Source: Erysipelotrichaceae bacterium (lineage in GTDB: Bacteria > Bacillota_I > Bacilli_A > Erysipelotrichales > Erysipelotrichaceae). Taken from it: DNA of 61,212 nucleotides. Below, in pieces: positions 16,937 through 28,811 of the stretch. The DNA lies in the NCBI GenBank assembly GCA_022799495.1, contig JAAWON010000006.1:1-61212 (forward strand), given 5' to 3'. Made by a program: the position numbers and the translations under genes. The notes under the pieces were generated by a model, which searched no databases, was not told the DNA's origin, and saw only the letters and a list, made by a program, of their open reading frames with translations. Each line of letters opens with the position of its first letter. Position 1 is the first letter of the stretch.

Positions 16937-18292
16937 ATGTCTGATTTCGTAAAAAAGCAATTAGAGGAAATATGGCAAAAAACCTTAACCTTGATCGCTG
17001 ACAGTGGCTTTTTTGATCCTTCGGTGTTTCATACATGGATTAAGGATTCCGAATTATATGATATTGATGATGATTTTGCGACCATTGTTGTACCATATCA
17101 GATCAATAAAACAGTGATCAAAGATTCACTCACCTTTATCCAACAAAAATTATCGGCTGTTTTGGAGCGGGAAATTGCCGCACAGGTGTTTTCTCGTGAT
17201 GAGATTGATCGTATATCACTTTCTTCGCTCGCAAAAACGCGCAATGCGATTGTTTTTGAAAATAAAATCAAACCGGAATATACATTTGAAAACTTTATCA
17301 TCGGCAAAAGCAATCGTGAAGCGCAAGCCGCCGCATTAAGTTGTTGCTACTACCCGGGTAAATTTAACAATCCCTTATTTATATACGGTAATTCCGGTTT
17401 AGGCAAAACACACCTATTACATGCCATTGGTAATTATATCCGTACCAATCAACCGCAAGCACAAGTACTCTATATTTACAGTGAAGATTTTGTGACCTTG
17501 TTGATTGAATCTATGAAAAATAAAACCGTTGAAGAAGTAAAAGAAAAAATTGCCGCTGTCGATTATCTGTTAATTGATGATATTCAGCGTTTAACACAAA
17601 GTGCATCACAAGAGATCTTTTTCAATCTTTACAATAAACTGATCTCCGATCACAAACAGATTGTAATCACCAGTGATATTCATCCCAATGAACTGCGTGG
17701 TATCGAAAACCGTTTAATTTCACGCTTTTCCAGCGGTTTATCCGTAACCATTGCCGCTCCGGAGTTTGAGACTGCAAAAGCGATATTATCAAAAAAGATA
17801 GAAGGCCGCGAGGATGAAGTAATGATTGATGATGCAGTTTTGGATTTTTTGGCCTTAAAATTCTCCAGCGATGTGCGCAAATTAGAAGGTACATTGAATG
17901 AGTTATTTTTCAAAGCGATTCTTTATAATCCTGAACGCATTGATTTAACCTTCGCAAAAGAGATTTTTCGCGAAGATCCGATTATGCAGCGGGAAAGCAG
18001 TGAATTATCGGTCAAACAGATCAAAAAATGTGTGTGTGATTACTATGGTTTAACCAAACATCAAATTGAATCCAAGTCACGCACAAAAAATATATCAACT
18101 GCGCGACAAATCGCCATGTATTTATGCCGCAAGCACTTAGAACTTCCCTATGTAAAAATCGGTTTGGAGTTTGGCGGCAGAGATCATTCCACCGCATTAA
18201 GCAGTTGTGAGAAAATGAGTAAGTTATTAAAGGAAAATGAAGTGCTGCATCAGGCATTCCTACAAATTGAACGCAAACTGGGAATCGGTTAA
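16937..18292 (+). CDS. dnaA: Chromosomal replication initiator protein DnaA
   Basis: DnaA binds the DnaA boxes of oriC, opens the duplex and loads the helicase. The 451 residues have domain I (about 1-80), a short linker and the AAA+ domain. Walker A is GNSGLGKTH at about 151-159, and Walker B is LLIDDIQ near 210. The C-terminal DNA-binding helix-turn-helix has the family signature KIGLEFGGRDHSTALSSCEK near residues 405-425. An AAAGGGAG ribosome site precedes the ATG. The gene is flanked by oriC boxes on both sides, so it is probably autoregulated. Confidence 0.98.
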   Translation: MSDFVKKQLEEIWQKTLTLIADSGFFDPSVFHTWIKDSELYDIDDDFATIVVPYQINKTVIKDSLTFIQQKLSAVLEREIAAQVFSRDEIDRISLSSLAKTRNAIVFENKIKPEYTFENFIIGKSNREAQAAALSCCYYPGKFNNPLFIYGNSGLGKTHLLHAIGNYIRTNQPQAQVLYIYSEDFVTLLIESMKNKTVEEVKEKIAAVDYLLIDDIQRLTQSASQEIFFNLYNKLISDHKQIVITSDIHPNELRGIENRLISRFSSGLSVTIAAPEFETAKAILSKKIEGREDEVMIDDAVLDFLALKFSSDVRKLEGTLNELFFKAILYNPERIDLTFAKEIFREDPIMQRESSELSVKQIKKCVCDYYGLTKHQIESKSRTKNISTARQIAMYLCRKHLELPYVKIGLEFGGRDHSTALSSCEKMSKLLKENEVLHQAFLQIERKLGIG

Positions 18293-18310
18293 TCACCGTA
18301 AGCCAAGCAG

Positions 18311-18404
18311 TTATTCACATTCCTCCACTTTTCATCCACAGTGAAATCTGTTAAAATAGTATTGAAAATATAGGGTTTGCGTAAGTTTTCCACATTTATC
18401 CACA
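18311..18404. other. DnaA boxes between dnaA and dnaN (second oriC part)
   Basis: A perfect TTATCCACA lies at 18396-18404. Near-matches are TTATTCACA at 18311-18319 and TCATCCACA at 18332-18340. They may form the downstream part of a bipartite origin and regulate dnaN. Confidence 0.7.
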
Positions 18405-18454
18405 CCCTTATTGTTATTCTATTATAAAAAAAGATAAAGAAGGGAGCTTTCGCC

Positions 18455-19573
18455 ATGTATTTCAAAATTTCCAAACGTGATTTTTTACAGGCATTGTCCA
18501 CAGCCGCCCGTGCCATTTCCAATTACAGTCCTTTACCGGCATTCTCCGGTATCAAAATCGAGGCAAAAACCGATCGTTTGATTTTAACCGGCAGTGATTC
18601 GGATATTTCCATTCAAACGCAATTATGCAAGAGTGAGGACTGTTTATTACAGATCAATGATCTTGGCGCAGTGGTGCTTGAATCTAAATACATATTAGAA
18701 ATTGTACGTAAGATTGATGCCGATCAGATTGAAGTTGAACTTGTGGATGGAACACTGACAAAGATCAGTGGCAAAAGTGCTGAGTTTAAAATCAATGGTA
18801 TGAATGCGCAGGATTATCCATTGATTGACTTTGCGAAACCGGCGGAGTCATTTACCATCGGTGCTGAATTATTAAAGAAAGTAATCAATCAAACTTCATT
18901 TGCGGTAAGTGATAAGGAAACACGGCCGGTTTTAACCGGTGTGAACTTTATGTGTGACGGTTCTTCTTTGCAATGTGTAGCGACGGATTCTTATCGTCTA
19001 GCGAAAAAGACGATTCATCTTAAAAATTCGGCAAAATTTAATATCACCGTTCCGGGTAAGAGTTTAGCGGAAGTGGTGAAAACATTAGATGGTGATCAAG
19101 ATGTGGAAATTGCGGTGAATGATCGGAAAGCGCAGTTTATGATTGGTGATACGATTATTCAGACGCGTTTGATTGATGGCGTTTATCCTGAGACAAATCG
19201 TTTGATTCCATTGAGTTTTGATTATGAATTGACGATGGATATTAAGGATTTGCTTGGGGCGATTGATCGTGCTAGTTTCATTAAGAGTGATGGAGTATCT
19301 GTCATTAAATTTACTTTGTCTGAAGATGCCTGTGTGTTATCCAGTAAATCATTAGAGGTAGGATCTTCTACGGAGACATTAAGTACAGCTAGTTTCACCG
19401 GCAGTCCACTGGAAATCAGTTGTAACGGCAAATATGTTTTCGATGCACTGCGTTCCTTAGAAGGAGATTTGGTGAAATTATCCCTGTGTGGTGAGATGAA
19501 GCCATTTATTATTCAGGCAGTTGGAGATGACAGTATTTTACAACTTGTTTTACCGGTGCGTACCTACGCATAA
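18455..19573 (+). CDS. dnaN: DNA polymerase III beta subunit (sliding clamp)
   Basis: The clamp encircles DNA and tethers PolC/DnaE, MutS, MutL and other partners. The 372-residue protein shows the three repeated clamp folds; recognisable family pieces include RPVLTGVNF and ATDSYRLAKK in domain 2 and the C-terminal LVLPVRTYA. An AAGGGAGC ribosome site precedes the ATG. It lies downstream of dnaA and ends in its own terminator, so the recF-gyrase genes are a separate unit. Confidence 0.97.
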   Translation: MYFKISKRDFLQALSTAARAISNYSPLPAFSGIKIEAKTDRLILTGSDSDISIQTQLCKSEDCLLQINDLGAVVLESKYILEIVRKIDADQIEVELVDGTLTKISGKSAEFKINGMNAQDYPLIDFAKPAESFTIGAELLKKVINQTSFAVSDKETRPVLTGVNFMCDGSSLQCVATDSYRLAKKTIHLKNSAKFNITVPGKSLAEVVKTLDGDQDVEIAVNDRKAQFMIGDTIIQTRLIDGVYPETNRLIPLSFDYELTMDIKDLLGAIDRASFIKSDGVSVIKFTLSEDACVLSSKSLEVGSSTETLSTASFTGSPLEISCNGKYVFDALRSLEGDLVKLSLCGEMKPFIIQAVGDDSILQLVLPVRTYA

Positions 19574-19595
19574 TAAAGAAAAGATTTGTGCTCAT

Positions 19596-19622
19596 ACTGT
19601 GTCAAAGCGACACAGTTTTTCT
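19596..19622 (+). terminator. Terminator after dnaN
   Basis: A perfect ACTGTGTC / GACACAGT stem with a five-base loop, followed by TTTTTC. Confidence 0.88.
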
Positions 19623-19920
19623 TTTGACCTAAACGCTATGCACACCCATGCGTTGCTTGCTACCCATACGTCAATCACTACCTAAGTAAAATATATATAG
19701 GCACTAAATGGATAGAGTGAAAATATATTATGTTCTCAAAAGACAATGAAATATGTATTTGATGTTTTTTCCATAACCGCTGATTACTAAAATTGCTTAT
19801 TTCTTGATCAATCACACGCATAGAAATCCTATATTTTTTATCATGCAAAAAAGCATGAAAATAAGTGAAAAAAAAGTCAGAAAAAATGTGATAAACGTCC
19901 AAAAACAGTGCATTTTATGA
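19623..19920. other. Intergenic region between dnaN and rlbA
   Basis: About 300 AT-rich bases with no supported gene on either strand. Its right end carries the promoter of the rlbA-recF-gyrB-gyrA unit. Confidence 0.4.
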
Positions 19921-19926
19921 TATAAT
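19915..19926 (+). promoter_or_regulatory. Promoter of the rlbA-recF-gyrB-gyrA unit
   Basis: An extended -10, TGATATAAT, ends at 19926, about 25 bases before the rlbA start. No good -35 is seen, which is common for extended -10 promoters. Confidence 0.65.
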
Positions 19927-19951
19927 AGTAGCGTGTGAAAGAGGGCGACTT

Positions 19952-20151
19952 ATGGATGTAAAAATAAAAGGTGATTTTATAACACTGGGACAGTTATTAA
20001 AAATTACAAATATAGTCAGCTCCGGCGGTGAAGCAAAAATCGCAGTGAAACAGATGGCTATTACGGTGAATGGGGAAATGGAGAATCGCCGTGGCCGTAA
20101 ACTGGTAAGCGGTGATGAGGTTATCGTCGATCAGCAGCGTTTGCGCCTTTT

Positions 20152-20155
<4 letters not shown>
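19952..20155 (+). CDS. rlbA: S4-domain RNA-binding protein RlbA (YaaA family)
   Basis: A 67-residue protein made almost entirely of one S4 RNA-binding fold: ITLGQLLKI is replaced here by FITLGQLLKITN, then AVKQMAITVNGEMENRRGRK. In Bacillus the gene (yaaA) lies between dnaN and recF, and the product is linked to ribosome/50S biology. Its stop overlaps the recF start by four bases (ATGA), so translation is coupled. The ribosome site is GAGGGCG. Confidence 0.92.
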
Positions 20156-23224
<3,069 letters not shown>

Positions 23225-23242
23225 TGGGAAGGAGGCAGCGTT

Positions 23243-25762
23243 ATGTATCAAGATGATGAACGTTTGGAATTAGTTGACATATCGAAAACGATGCGGGAAT
23301 CCTTTCTTGATTATTCGATGTCGGTCATTGTACAGCGTGCCCTACCGGATGTCCGGGATGGTTTGAAGCCGGTGCATCGGCGGATTTTGTATGCGATGAA
23401 TGATATGGGAATTATCGCGTCAAAGCCGTTTAAAAAATCCGCGCGTATTGTCGGAGAAGTAATCGGTAAGTATCATCCCCATGGTGATACCGCAGTGTAT
23501 GATGCGATGGTGCGTATGGCGCAAGATTTTTCTTATCGCTATGAATTGGTACAAGGTCATGGAAACTTTGGTTCGATGGATGGCGATGGAGCGGCAGCGA
23601 TGCGTTATACGGAAGCGCGCATGTCTAAAATCGCAATGGAAATGATGAAGGATATCAATAAGGATACGGTTGATTTTGAGCCGAACTATGATAATGAGGA
23701 GAATGAGCCCTCCGTATTGCCGGCCCGTTTTCCCAATCTGTTGGTCAATGGAACGGTGGGAATAGCGGTTGGTATGGCAACCAATATTCCACCGCATCAC
23801 TTAGGTGAAACAATTGATGCGGCATTGGCAGTCATGGATCACCCCGATATCACTACTATGGAACTGATGGAAAATTATATTCAGGGACCGGATTTTCCAA
23901 CCGGTGCCATGATCATTGGCCGCTCAGGCATTAAGCAGGCATATGAAACCGGTCGTGGAGCGATCATTATGCGTGCTAAGCATACATTTGAAGAAATGGA
24001 GAATGGTAAAACGCGCATTGTGTTTTATGAAATTCCTTATCAGGTAAATAAAGCAAATTTGATTACTAAAATTGCAGATTTGGTACGTGATAAAGCGATT
24101 GATGGAATTACCTATCTCAATGATGAAAGTAATCGAGATGGGGTAAGAATTGTCGTGGAGTTGCGCAAGGATGTGCAGGCTGAGGTTATTTTAAATCAGT
24201 TGTATCGGCTGACAGCTTTACAATCCAGTTTTGGTGTAAATATGCTTGCGTTACATCAAGGAGCGCCGAAACTAATGGGATTGAAAGAAGTTTTATCTCA
24301 TTATATTGATCATCAGATTGATGTAACGGAACGCAGAACGCGCTTTGAACTGCGCAAAGCAGAGGATCGAGCGCATATTTTGGAAGGTCTGCGTATTGCC
24401 TTGGATCATATTGATGAAATCATTCATATTATTCGCTCCAGTAAAACGGATGCACAGGCAAGAGAGCGCTTGATGAATGAATTTACATTGAGTGAGATTC
24501 AGGCCAATGCGATCTTGGAGATGCGTTTGAAGCGACTCACCGGTTTAGAGCGGGATAAAATTGAAAATGAATATCAGGAACTGATGGAAACGATTGCGGA
24601 TTTGCGTGATATTTTAGCGGATCATTCTCGTGTACTTGATATTATACGCACGGAATTAAGTGAAGTGAAAGAGCGTTATCAAGATGAGCGGCGCACGGAA
24701 ATCAGCGATGCGGAAATTGATATGAATGATGAGGATTTGATTCCGGAGGAAGAAGTCGTTATTACGATGACGGCCAATGGTTATATCAAGCGTATTCCAA
24801 TTGATACCTATCATACACAGAATCGCGGTGGACGTGGTGTAAAAGGAATGACGATGAATGAGGATGATTTGATTGAACTCATGATTACAATGTCTACGCA
24901 TGATCATCTCTTGTTATTTACGAATTTGGGTAAAGTATATCGTTTGAAAGGATATCATATTCCCAATGCGTCTAGAACGGCAAAAGGATTACCGGTAGTG
25001 AATCTGTTAAATTTGGATAAAGAGGAGCGGGTTCAGGCACTTGTTCCACTGGAGCGTGACAGTGAAGCAAAATACTTGTTCTTTATTACAAAAAATGGTG
25101 TAGTGAAACGGGTAGCGACAAAGGAATTTGATCTGATACGACAAAATGGTAAGATTGCGATCTTACTGCGTGAACAAGATGAACTGGTGGCAGTAAAACC
25201 GACCAGTGGTGAAGATGAGATCATCATTGCCGGATCCAATGGTAAGGCAGTGCGTTTCCATGAACGCGAAGTAAGGCCGATGGGCAGAACCTCCAGTGGT
25301 GTACGTGGTTTCGATGTGGACGGCGGCGCTGTGGTCGGTGCTGCAACAAGTCAGGAAGGATCCTATTTATTGGCAGTGAGTGAAAATGGTTATGGTAAGC
25401 GTAGTATCATTGAAGATTATCGCTTGACAAAACGTGGGGTAAAAGGGGTAAAAACCATCAATATCACGGAAAAGACGGGTGGCTTGGTCGCAGTAAGAGC
25501 AGTGAATGGTGATGAAGATGCGATGATTATGACCAATGATGGCATTATCATTCGTATTTCCGTTCAAAATATCGGTGTGTATTCCAGAAATACGCAAGGT
25601 GTGAAGTTGATTCATGTCGGTGAGGAAACCGGTGTTGCCAAAGTTGCGATTGTCGAGCAGGCACAAGTGGAGGAAGCCAGTGCGATAAATTCTTCTGAGC
25701 AGCATGAGGAACTCAGTGAGAATGATACAAATACATCACCTCAAGATGGACAAGGTTCATAA
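23243..25762 (+). CDS. gyrA: DNA gyrase subunit A
   Basis: The DNA-cleaving subunit. The catalytic tyrosine is Tyr122 in MRYTEARM. The C-terminal beta-pinwheel carries the GyrA box as [11 protein letters not shown], which marks a true gyrase rather than topoisomerase IV. In the quinolone region, HGDTAVYD gives Thr83 and Asp87 (E. coli numbering), so Asp87 is retained; Thr at 83 is a natural state in some bacteria. The last roughly 45 residues form an acidic, low-complexity tail. It is the final gene of the rlbA-recF-gyrB-gyrA unit. Confidence 0.97.
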   Translation: MYQDDERLELVDISKTMRESFLDYSMSVIVQRALPDVRDGLKPVHRRILYAMNDMGIIASKPFKKSARIVGEVIGKYHPHGDTAVYDAMVRMAQDFSYRYELVQGHGNFGSMDGDGAAAMRYTEARMSKIAMEMMKDINKDTVDFEPNYDNEENEPSVLPARFPNLLVNGTVGIAVGMATNIPPHHLGETIDAALAVMDHPDITTMELMENYIQGPDFPTGAMIIGRSGIKQAYETGRGAIIMRAKHTFEEMENGKTRIVFYEIPYQVNKANLITKIADLVRDKAIDGITYLNDESNRDGVRIVVELRKDVQAEVILNQLYRLTALQSSFGVNMLALHQGAPKLMGLKEVLSHYIDHQIDVTERRTRFELRKAEDRAHILEGLRIALDHIDEIIHIIRSSKTDAQARERLMNEFTLSEIQANAILEMRLKRLTGLERDKIENEYQELMETIADLRDILADHSRVLDIIRTELSEVKERYQDERRTEISDAEIDMNDEDLIPEEEVVITMTANGYIKRIPIDTYHTQNRGGRGVKGMTMNEDDLIELMITMSTHDHLLLFTNLGKVYRLKGYHIPNASRTAKGLPVVNLLNLDKEERVQALVPLERDSEAKYLFFITKNGVVKRVATKEFDLIRQNGKIAILLREQDELVAVKPTSGEDEIIIAGSNGKAVRFHEREVRPMGRTSSGVRGFDVDGGAVVGAATSQEGSYLLAVSENGYGKRSIIEDYRLTKRGVKGVKTINITEKTGGLVAVRAVNGDEDAMIMTNDGIIIRISVQNIGVYSRNTQGVKLIHVGEETGVAKVAIVEQAQVEEASAINSSEQHEELSENDTNTSPQDGQGS

Positions 25763-25850
25763 AGTATAAAGTATAGTTGCTACATGTTAGCGAGTGAGGA
25801 ATGAATCTTATCTAGGTCATTGTAGGAATAAGCGGTTTGTTTGTGTTTGA

Positions 25851-25879
25851 TTGACAAGCCAAGCAATTCATGGTATAAC
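25851..25879 (+). promoter_or_regulatory. serS promoter
   Basis: TTGACA and TATAAC are separated by 17 bases, and the -10 is preceded by TGG. Transcription would start near 25886, at the base of the T-box leader. Confidence 0.85.
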
Positions 25880-25885
25880 ATAGAA

Positions 25886-26107
25886 AAGCGTCAGATGAGG
25901 AAAAGTAGGTATCTTGGATCGGCATAGAGAGGCGATGGTCGGTGGAAATCGCTGTGGTCCGTATACGGAAATCCACCTCGGAGCGGAGCGGTGAAAGCAG
26001 TAGCCGATCCCGGTCGTACCGTTATCACGTTAAGAAGCAGAAAGTAATTTCTGTAAGAAGGGTGGCAACACGAGGCATTCGTCCCTTTAGGGCAATGTCT
26101 CTTTTTC
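25886..26107 (+). promoter_or_regulatory. Serine-type T-box riboswitch leader
   Basis: The leader reads uncharged tRNA and switches between terminator and antiterminator. Stem I features are seen at about 25905-25990 (AGAGAGGCGATGG, GGTGGAAATCGC, GGAAATCCACCTCGGAGC). The T-box consensus AAGGGTGGCAACACG lies at 26058-26072. Its UGGC would pair with a tRNA ending GCCA, meaning discriminator G73, as tRNA-Ser has. The competing terminator is the GAGGCATT / AATGTCTC hairpin plus TTTTTC at 26073-26107. An AGC within GGAGCGGAGC is a possible serine specifier, but I could not fix the specifier loop. The frame of serS stays open through this leader, yet translation starts at 26131. Confidence 0.92.
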
Positions 26108-26130
26108 TTTTAGGAAACGGAGGATGTAGG

Positions 26131-27417
26131 ATGTTAGATATGAAGTTTTTGCGGGAGCATCCGCAGGAAGTAAAAGAGAATATCAAGAAAAAGTTTCAGG
26201 ATCACAAATTGGATTTGGTGGATGAAGTAATTGCCTTAGATAAGGAAAATCGTGCATTGAAACAGCGTGGGGATGATCTGCGTTCACAGCGCAATCAAAT
26301 GAGCCGATCGATCGGTGCTTTAATGAAAGAAGGAAAGCGTAGTAAGGCAGAAGAACTGAAAGAAAAGGTATCTGCGATGGCAGCGGAAATGAAACAAGTA
26401 GAGGAACAGGAAACGCAGCATTCCACACGAATTGAGCAGATTATGATGCAGATACCGAATATGATTGATCCAACGGTACCGATTGGCCGTGATGACAGTG
26501 AGAATGTAGAATTGAAGCGATATGGTGAACCTGTTGTACCGGAGTTTGAAATTCCTTATCATACGGAGATTATGGAGCGTTTTCATGGTATTGATTTAGA
26601 TAGTGCACGCAAAGTAGCAGGGAATGGATTCTATTATTTAATGGGTGATATTGCACGTTTACATTCCGCAATGACAACGTATGCGCGAGATTTTATGATA
26701 CAAAAAGGGTTTACCTATGTGGTGCCTCCCTTTATGATTCGTGCCAATGTGGTGACGGGTGTGATGAGTTTTGCGGAGATGGAGAATATGATGTATAAAA
26801 TTGAGGGTGAAGATCTTTATTTGATTGGAACGAGTGAACATTCCATGATTGGCAAGTTCATTGATACCATCGTAGAGGAAAAGGATTTACCTTATACGTA
26901 TACGAGTTATTCGCCATGTTTCCGTAAGGAAAAGGGAGCACACGGAATTGAAGAACGTGGTGTATATCGTATCCATCAATTTGAAAAACAAGAAATGATT
27001 GTAGTATGTAAACCGGAAGAAAGTGCGGAATGGTTTGTGAAATTGTATCAGAATACCGTTGATTTATTCCGTAGTATGGAAATACCTGTGCGTACCTTGG
27101 AATGTTGTTCCGGGGATCTGGCAGATTTAAAATGTAAATCTGTGGATGTGGAGGCATGGAGTCCGCGACAAAAGAAATATTTTGAAGTAGGTAGTTGTTC
27201 TAATTTGACAGATGCACAAGCGCGGCGATTGAAAATACGCGTGAATGGAGAAAATGGAAAGTATTTTGCGCACACTTTAAATAATACAGTTGTGGCACCT
27301 CCACGGATGTTAATTGCCTTTTTAGAAAATCACTTACAGGCAGACGGTAGTGTGACAATTCCAGAGGTTCTGCGTCCTTATATGGGTGGATTGACAAAAT
27401 TGGAAGTGAAAAAATGA
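26131..27417 (+). CDS. serS: Seryl-tRNA synthetase, with unusual motif 3
   Basis: A class II synthetase charging tRNA-Ser. The 428 residues begin MLDMKFLREHPQEV, followed by the long N-terminal coiled coil (about 30-105) that grips the tRNA long arm. Motif 2 is CFRKEKGAHG...YRIHQFEKQE. Motif 3 is HTLNNTVVAPPR, where most bacterial enzymes have HTLNGSGLAVGR. SCSNLTDAQARRLKIR replaces the common SSCSNFxxFQARRANIR. These pieces look closer to archaeal or eukaryotic forms (LNSTAIATTR-like), which is inference from memory of the family. The start at 26131 has GGAGG seven bases upstream and follows the T-box. The next gene overlaps the stop by four bases. Confidence 0.93.
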   Translation: MLDMKFLREHPQEVKENIKKKFQDHKLDLVDEVIALDKENRALKQRGDDLRSQRNQMSRSIGALMKEGKRSKAEELKEKVSAMAAEMKQVEEQETQHSTRIEQIMMQIPNMIDPTVPIGRDDSENVELKRYGEPVVPEFEIPYHTEIMERFHGIDLDSARKVAGNGFYYLMGDIARLHSAMTTYARDFMIQKGFTYVVPPFMIRANVVTGVMSFAEMENMMYKIEGEDLYLIGTSEHSMIGKFIDTIVEEKDLPYTYTSYSPCFRKEKGAHGIEERGVYRIHQFEKQEMIVVCKPEESAEWFVKLYQNTVDLFRSMEIPVRTLECCSGDLADLKCKSVDVEAWSPRQKKYFEVGSCSNLTDAQARRLKIRVNGENGKYFAHTLNNTVVAPPRMLIAFLENHLQADGSVTIPEVLRPYMGGLTKLEVKK

Positions 27418-27926
27418 ATATAACCGGCTCTTATCAAATCAGTCAAACGGAATTTGAGGAAGTCTTTCGGATTCATATACGTTATAAGTTCCGAATGCGA
27501 AGAACTATGTATCTCAGCGTGGCATTGTTAATTTTTGGAGTATCCATGGAGCATTTCTTTTTCATGAATTTTGGGTGGATTAATCGCATAAATGCCGTTC
27601 TGTTTGTGATTATCATATTGTTCAATTTCTTTTGCGATTTTCGTTGGCCGAAAATGGCATATCAGCGATATTGTGAACAGGAAATGGATCGACATGTGAT
27701 TACACTTCAAGATAATCAGATGATCATTGGGGATGATTGGAAGGCAGTCAAAGAGTACTGGAGTGATTTTCAAGACTGTATCGAAACGGAAAAAGCGTTT
27801 CTACTGTATAAAAAAGATATGCTGTATATTTTGTGGAAACAAGTATGTCCGGATCAAGTGGATCGTGTAAGACAACTATTACAGGAAAAGATTAAGGATG
27901 GCCGCAGCATCTTATTTAGAAAATAA
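27414..27926 (+). CDS. YcxB-like membrane protein
   Basis: A 170-residue protein with two adjacent membrane segments (about 31-48 and 58-73) and a C-terminal cytosolic part (about 85-170). The layout of a hydrophobic hairpin followed by a PH-like beta domain, with the stretch WSDFQDCIETEKAFLLY, resembles the YcxB family. Function is unknown. Its ATG overlaps the serS stop (ATGA), so it is translationally coupled and probably under the serine T-box as well. No clear terminator was found after it; a parS site lies 15 bases past the stop. Confidence 0.65.
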   Translation: MNITGSYQISQTEFEEVFRIHIRYKFRMRRTMYLSVALLIFGVSMEHFFFMNFGWINRINAVLFVIIILFNFFCDFRWPKMAYQRYCEQEMDRHVITLQDNQMIIGDDWKAVKEYWSDFQDCIETEKAFLLYKKDMLYILWKQVCPDQVDRVRQLLQEKIKDGRSILFRK

Positions 27927-27940
27927 ACGGGTGGACGCAA

Positions 27941-27956
27941 TGTTTCACGTGAAACA
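27941..27956. other. parS site (ParB binding)
   Basis: The perfect palindrome TGTTTCACGTGAAACA matches the Bacillota parS consensus for ParB/Spo0J loading. It lies in the spacer between the YcxB-like gene and the SRP RNA, about 11 kb from oriC. parA and parB are not in this window. Confidence 0.93.
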
Positions 27957-27989
27957 TTTGATTTTCTTTAATTAGTGTGCATACGTGCA

Positions 27990-28018
27990 TTGAATTTTTA
28001 TGAAAAATATGATACTAT
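27990..28018 (+). promoter_or_regulatory. SRP RNA promoter
   Basis: TTGAAT and TACTAT are separated by 17 bases. The first base of the SRP RNA helix (28025) is seven bases after the -10. Confidence 0.8.
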
Positions 28019-28024
28019 ATGAAC

Positions 28025-28110
28025 GCTGTCACAATGACATCTTCTGAATCTGGTCAGGTCGGGAACGAAGCAGCCATAAGGAAGCTCTGCCATGTGTGAC
28101 AGCACTTTTT
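28025..28110 (+). ncRNA. ffs: Signal recognition particle RNA, small bacterial (4.5S) type
   Basis: The conserved SRP domain IV is plain: CTGGTCAGGTCGGGAACGAA and then GCAGCCATAAGG. This forms the hairpin bound by Ffh, including the asymmetric loop and the GGAA-like tetraloop. The outer helix pairs GCTGTCACA (28025-28033) with TGTGTGACAGC (28093-28103), then a T run ends transcription. It is the short form lacking an Alu domain, unlike the 6S-like scRNA of Bacillus subtilis. It sits in the tadA-dnaX neighbourhood, as scr does in Bacillus. Confidence 0.95.
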
Positions 28111-28181
28111 ATATGTTGAAATTGGTAATGATAATGAAATATAAATCAATACGATAAGGGTATGGTATGGAGGTGTAGTGG

Positions 28182-28673
28182 ATGATCAAAGATGATGTAT
28201 ATTATATGAATCAAGCAATCAAACAAGCAGAGAAGGCAAGAATCCACGATGAAGTGCCCATTGGCTGTGTGATTGTTAAAGATGGTCAAGTCATCGCGCG
28301 AGCATATAATCAACGAGAAATCAAACAGCGCTCTGATGCACATGCGGAGATGTTGGCAATCGCAAAGGCAAATCGACGATTAGGTACATGGCGCTTAAGC
28401 GGATGTACCTTATATGTAACGTTAGAACCTTGTCCTATGTGCGCAGGGGCGATATTGCAATCTCGTATAGATCGTGTTGTATATGGTGCCGCAGATCCTA
28501 AAGGGGGATGTTTGGGGAGTTGTATGAACATGTACGATATAAAAGGGTTCAATCATTATCCGCTTGTTCGGGCTGGAGTCGCAAAAGATATATGTGCAGA
28601 ATTGTTAAAAACGTATTTTCAAGAAAAGCGAAAAGAGAATAAAATTCAGAAAAAGCACTTATTGATAGAATGA
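28182..28673 (+). CDS. tadA: tRNA-specific adenosine deaminase
   Basis: TadA converts A34 to inosine in tRNA-Arg(ACG). The 163 residues have the zinc/catalytic motif HAE (in SDAHAEMLAI) and PCPMCAGAI, plus VPIGCVIVKDG near the start. The C-terminus, after about residue 150, is a basic tail. A GGAGG ribosome site is about 11 bases before the ATG. The location between SRP RNA and dnaX matches Bacillus synteny. Confidence 0.95.
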   Translation: MIKDDVYYMNQAIKQAEKARIHDEVPIGCVIVKDGQVIARAYNQREIKQRSDAHAEMLAIAKANRRLGTWRLSGCTLYVTLEPCPMCAGAILQSRIDRVVYGAADPKGGCLGSCMNMYDIKGFNHYPLVRAGVAKDICAELLKTYFQEKRKENKIQKKHLLIE

Positions 28674-28774
28674 TTCATTTTTGCTTCACTTTTTTATGCT
28701 ATATAGAATAGATAAAAATAAGTAGTGATGATAAGCAAATTGGAAGTGGAAACAATAGAGTTTTGCGAGTATTT

Positions 28775-28785
28775 TTGGTATAATG
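28775..28785 (+). promoter_or_regulatory. Probable dnaX promoter (extended -10)
   Basis: TTGGTATAATG lies about 30 bases before the dnaX start. No good -35 is visible. Confidence 0.6.
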
Positions 28786-28811
28786 ATAGACAGAAAGCAG
28801 GTGTATCTGCC

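Noticed and set aside
25942-26130. N-terminal extension of SerRS
   Set aside because: The open frame runs through the T-box RNA. The true start at 26131 has a proper ribosome site and matches the family N-terminus.
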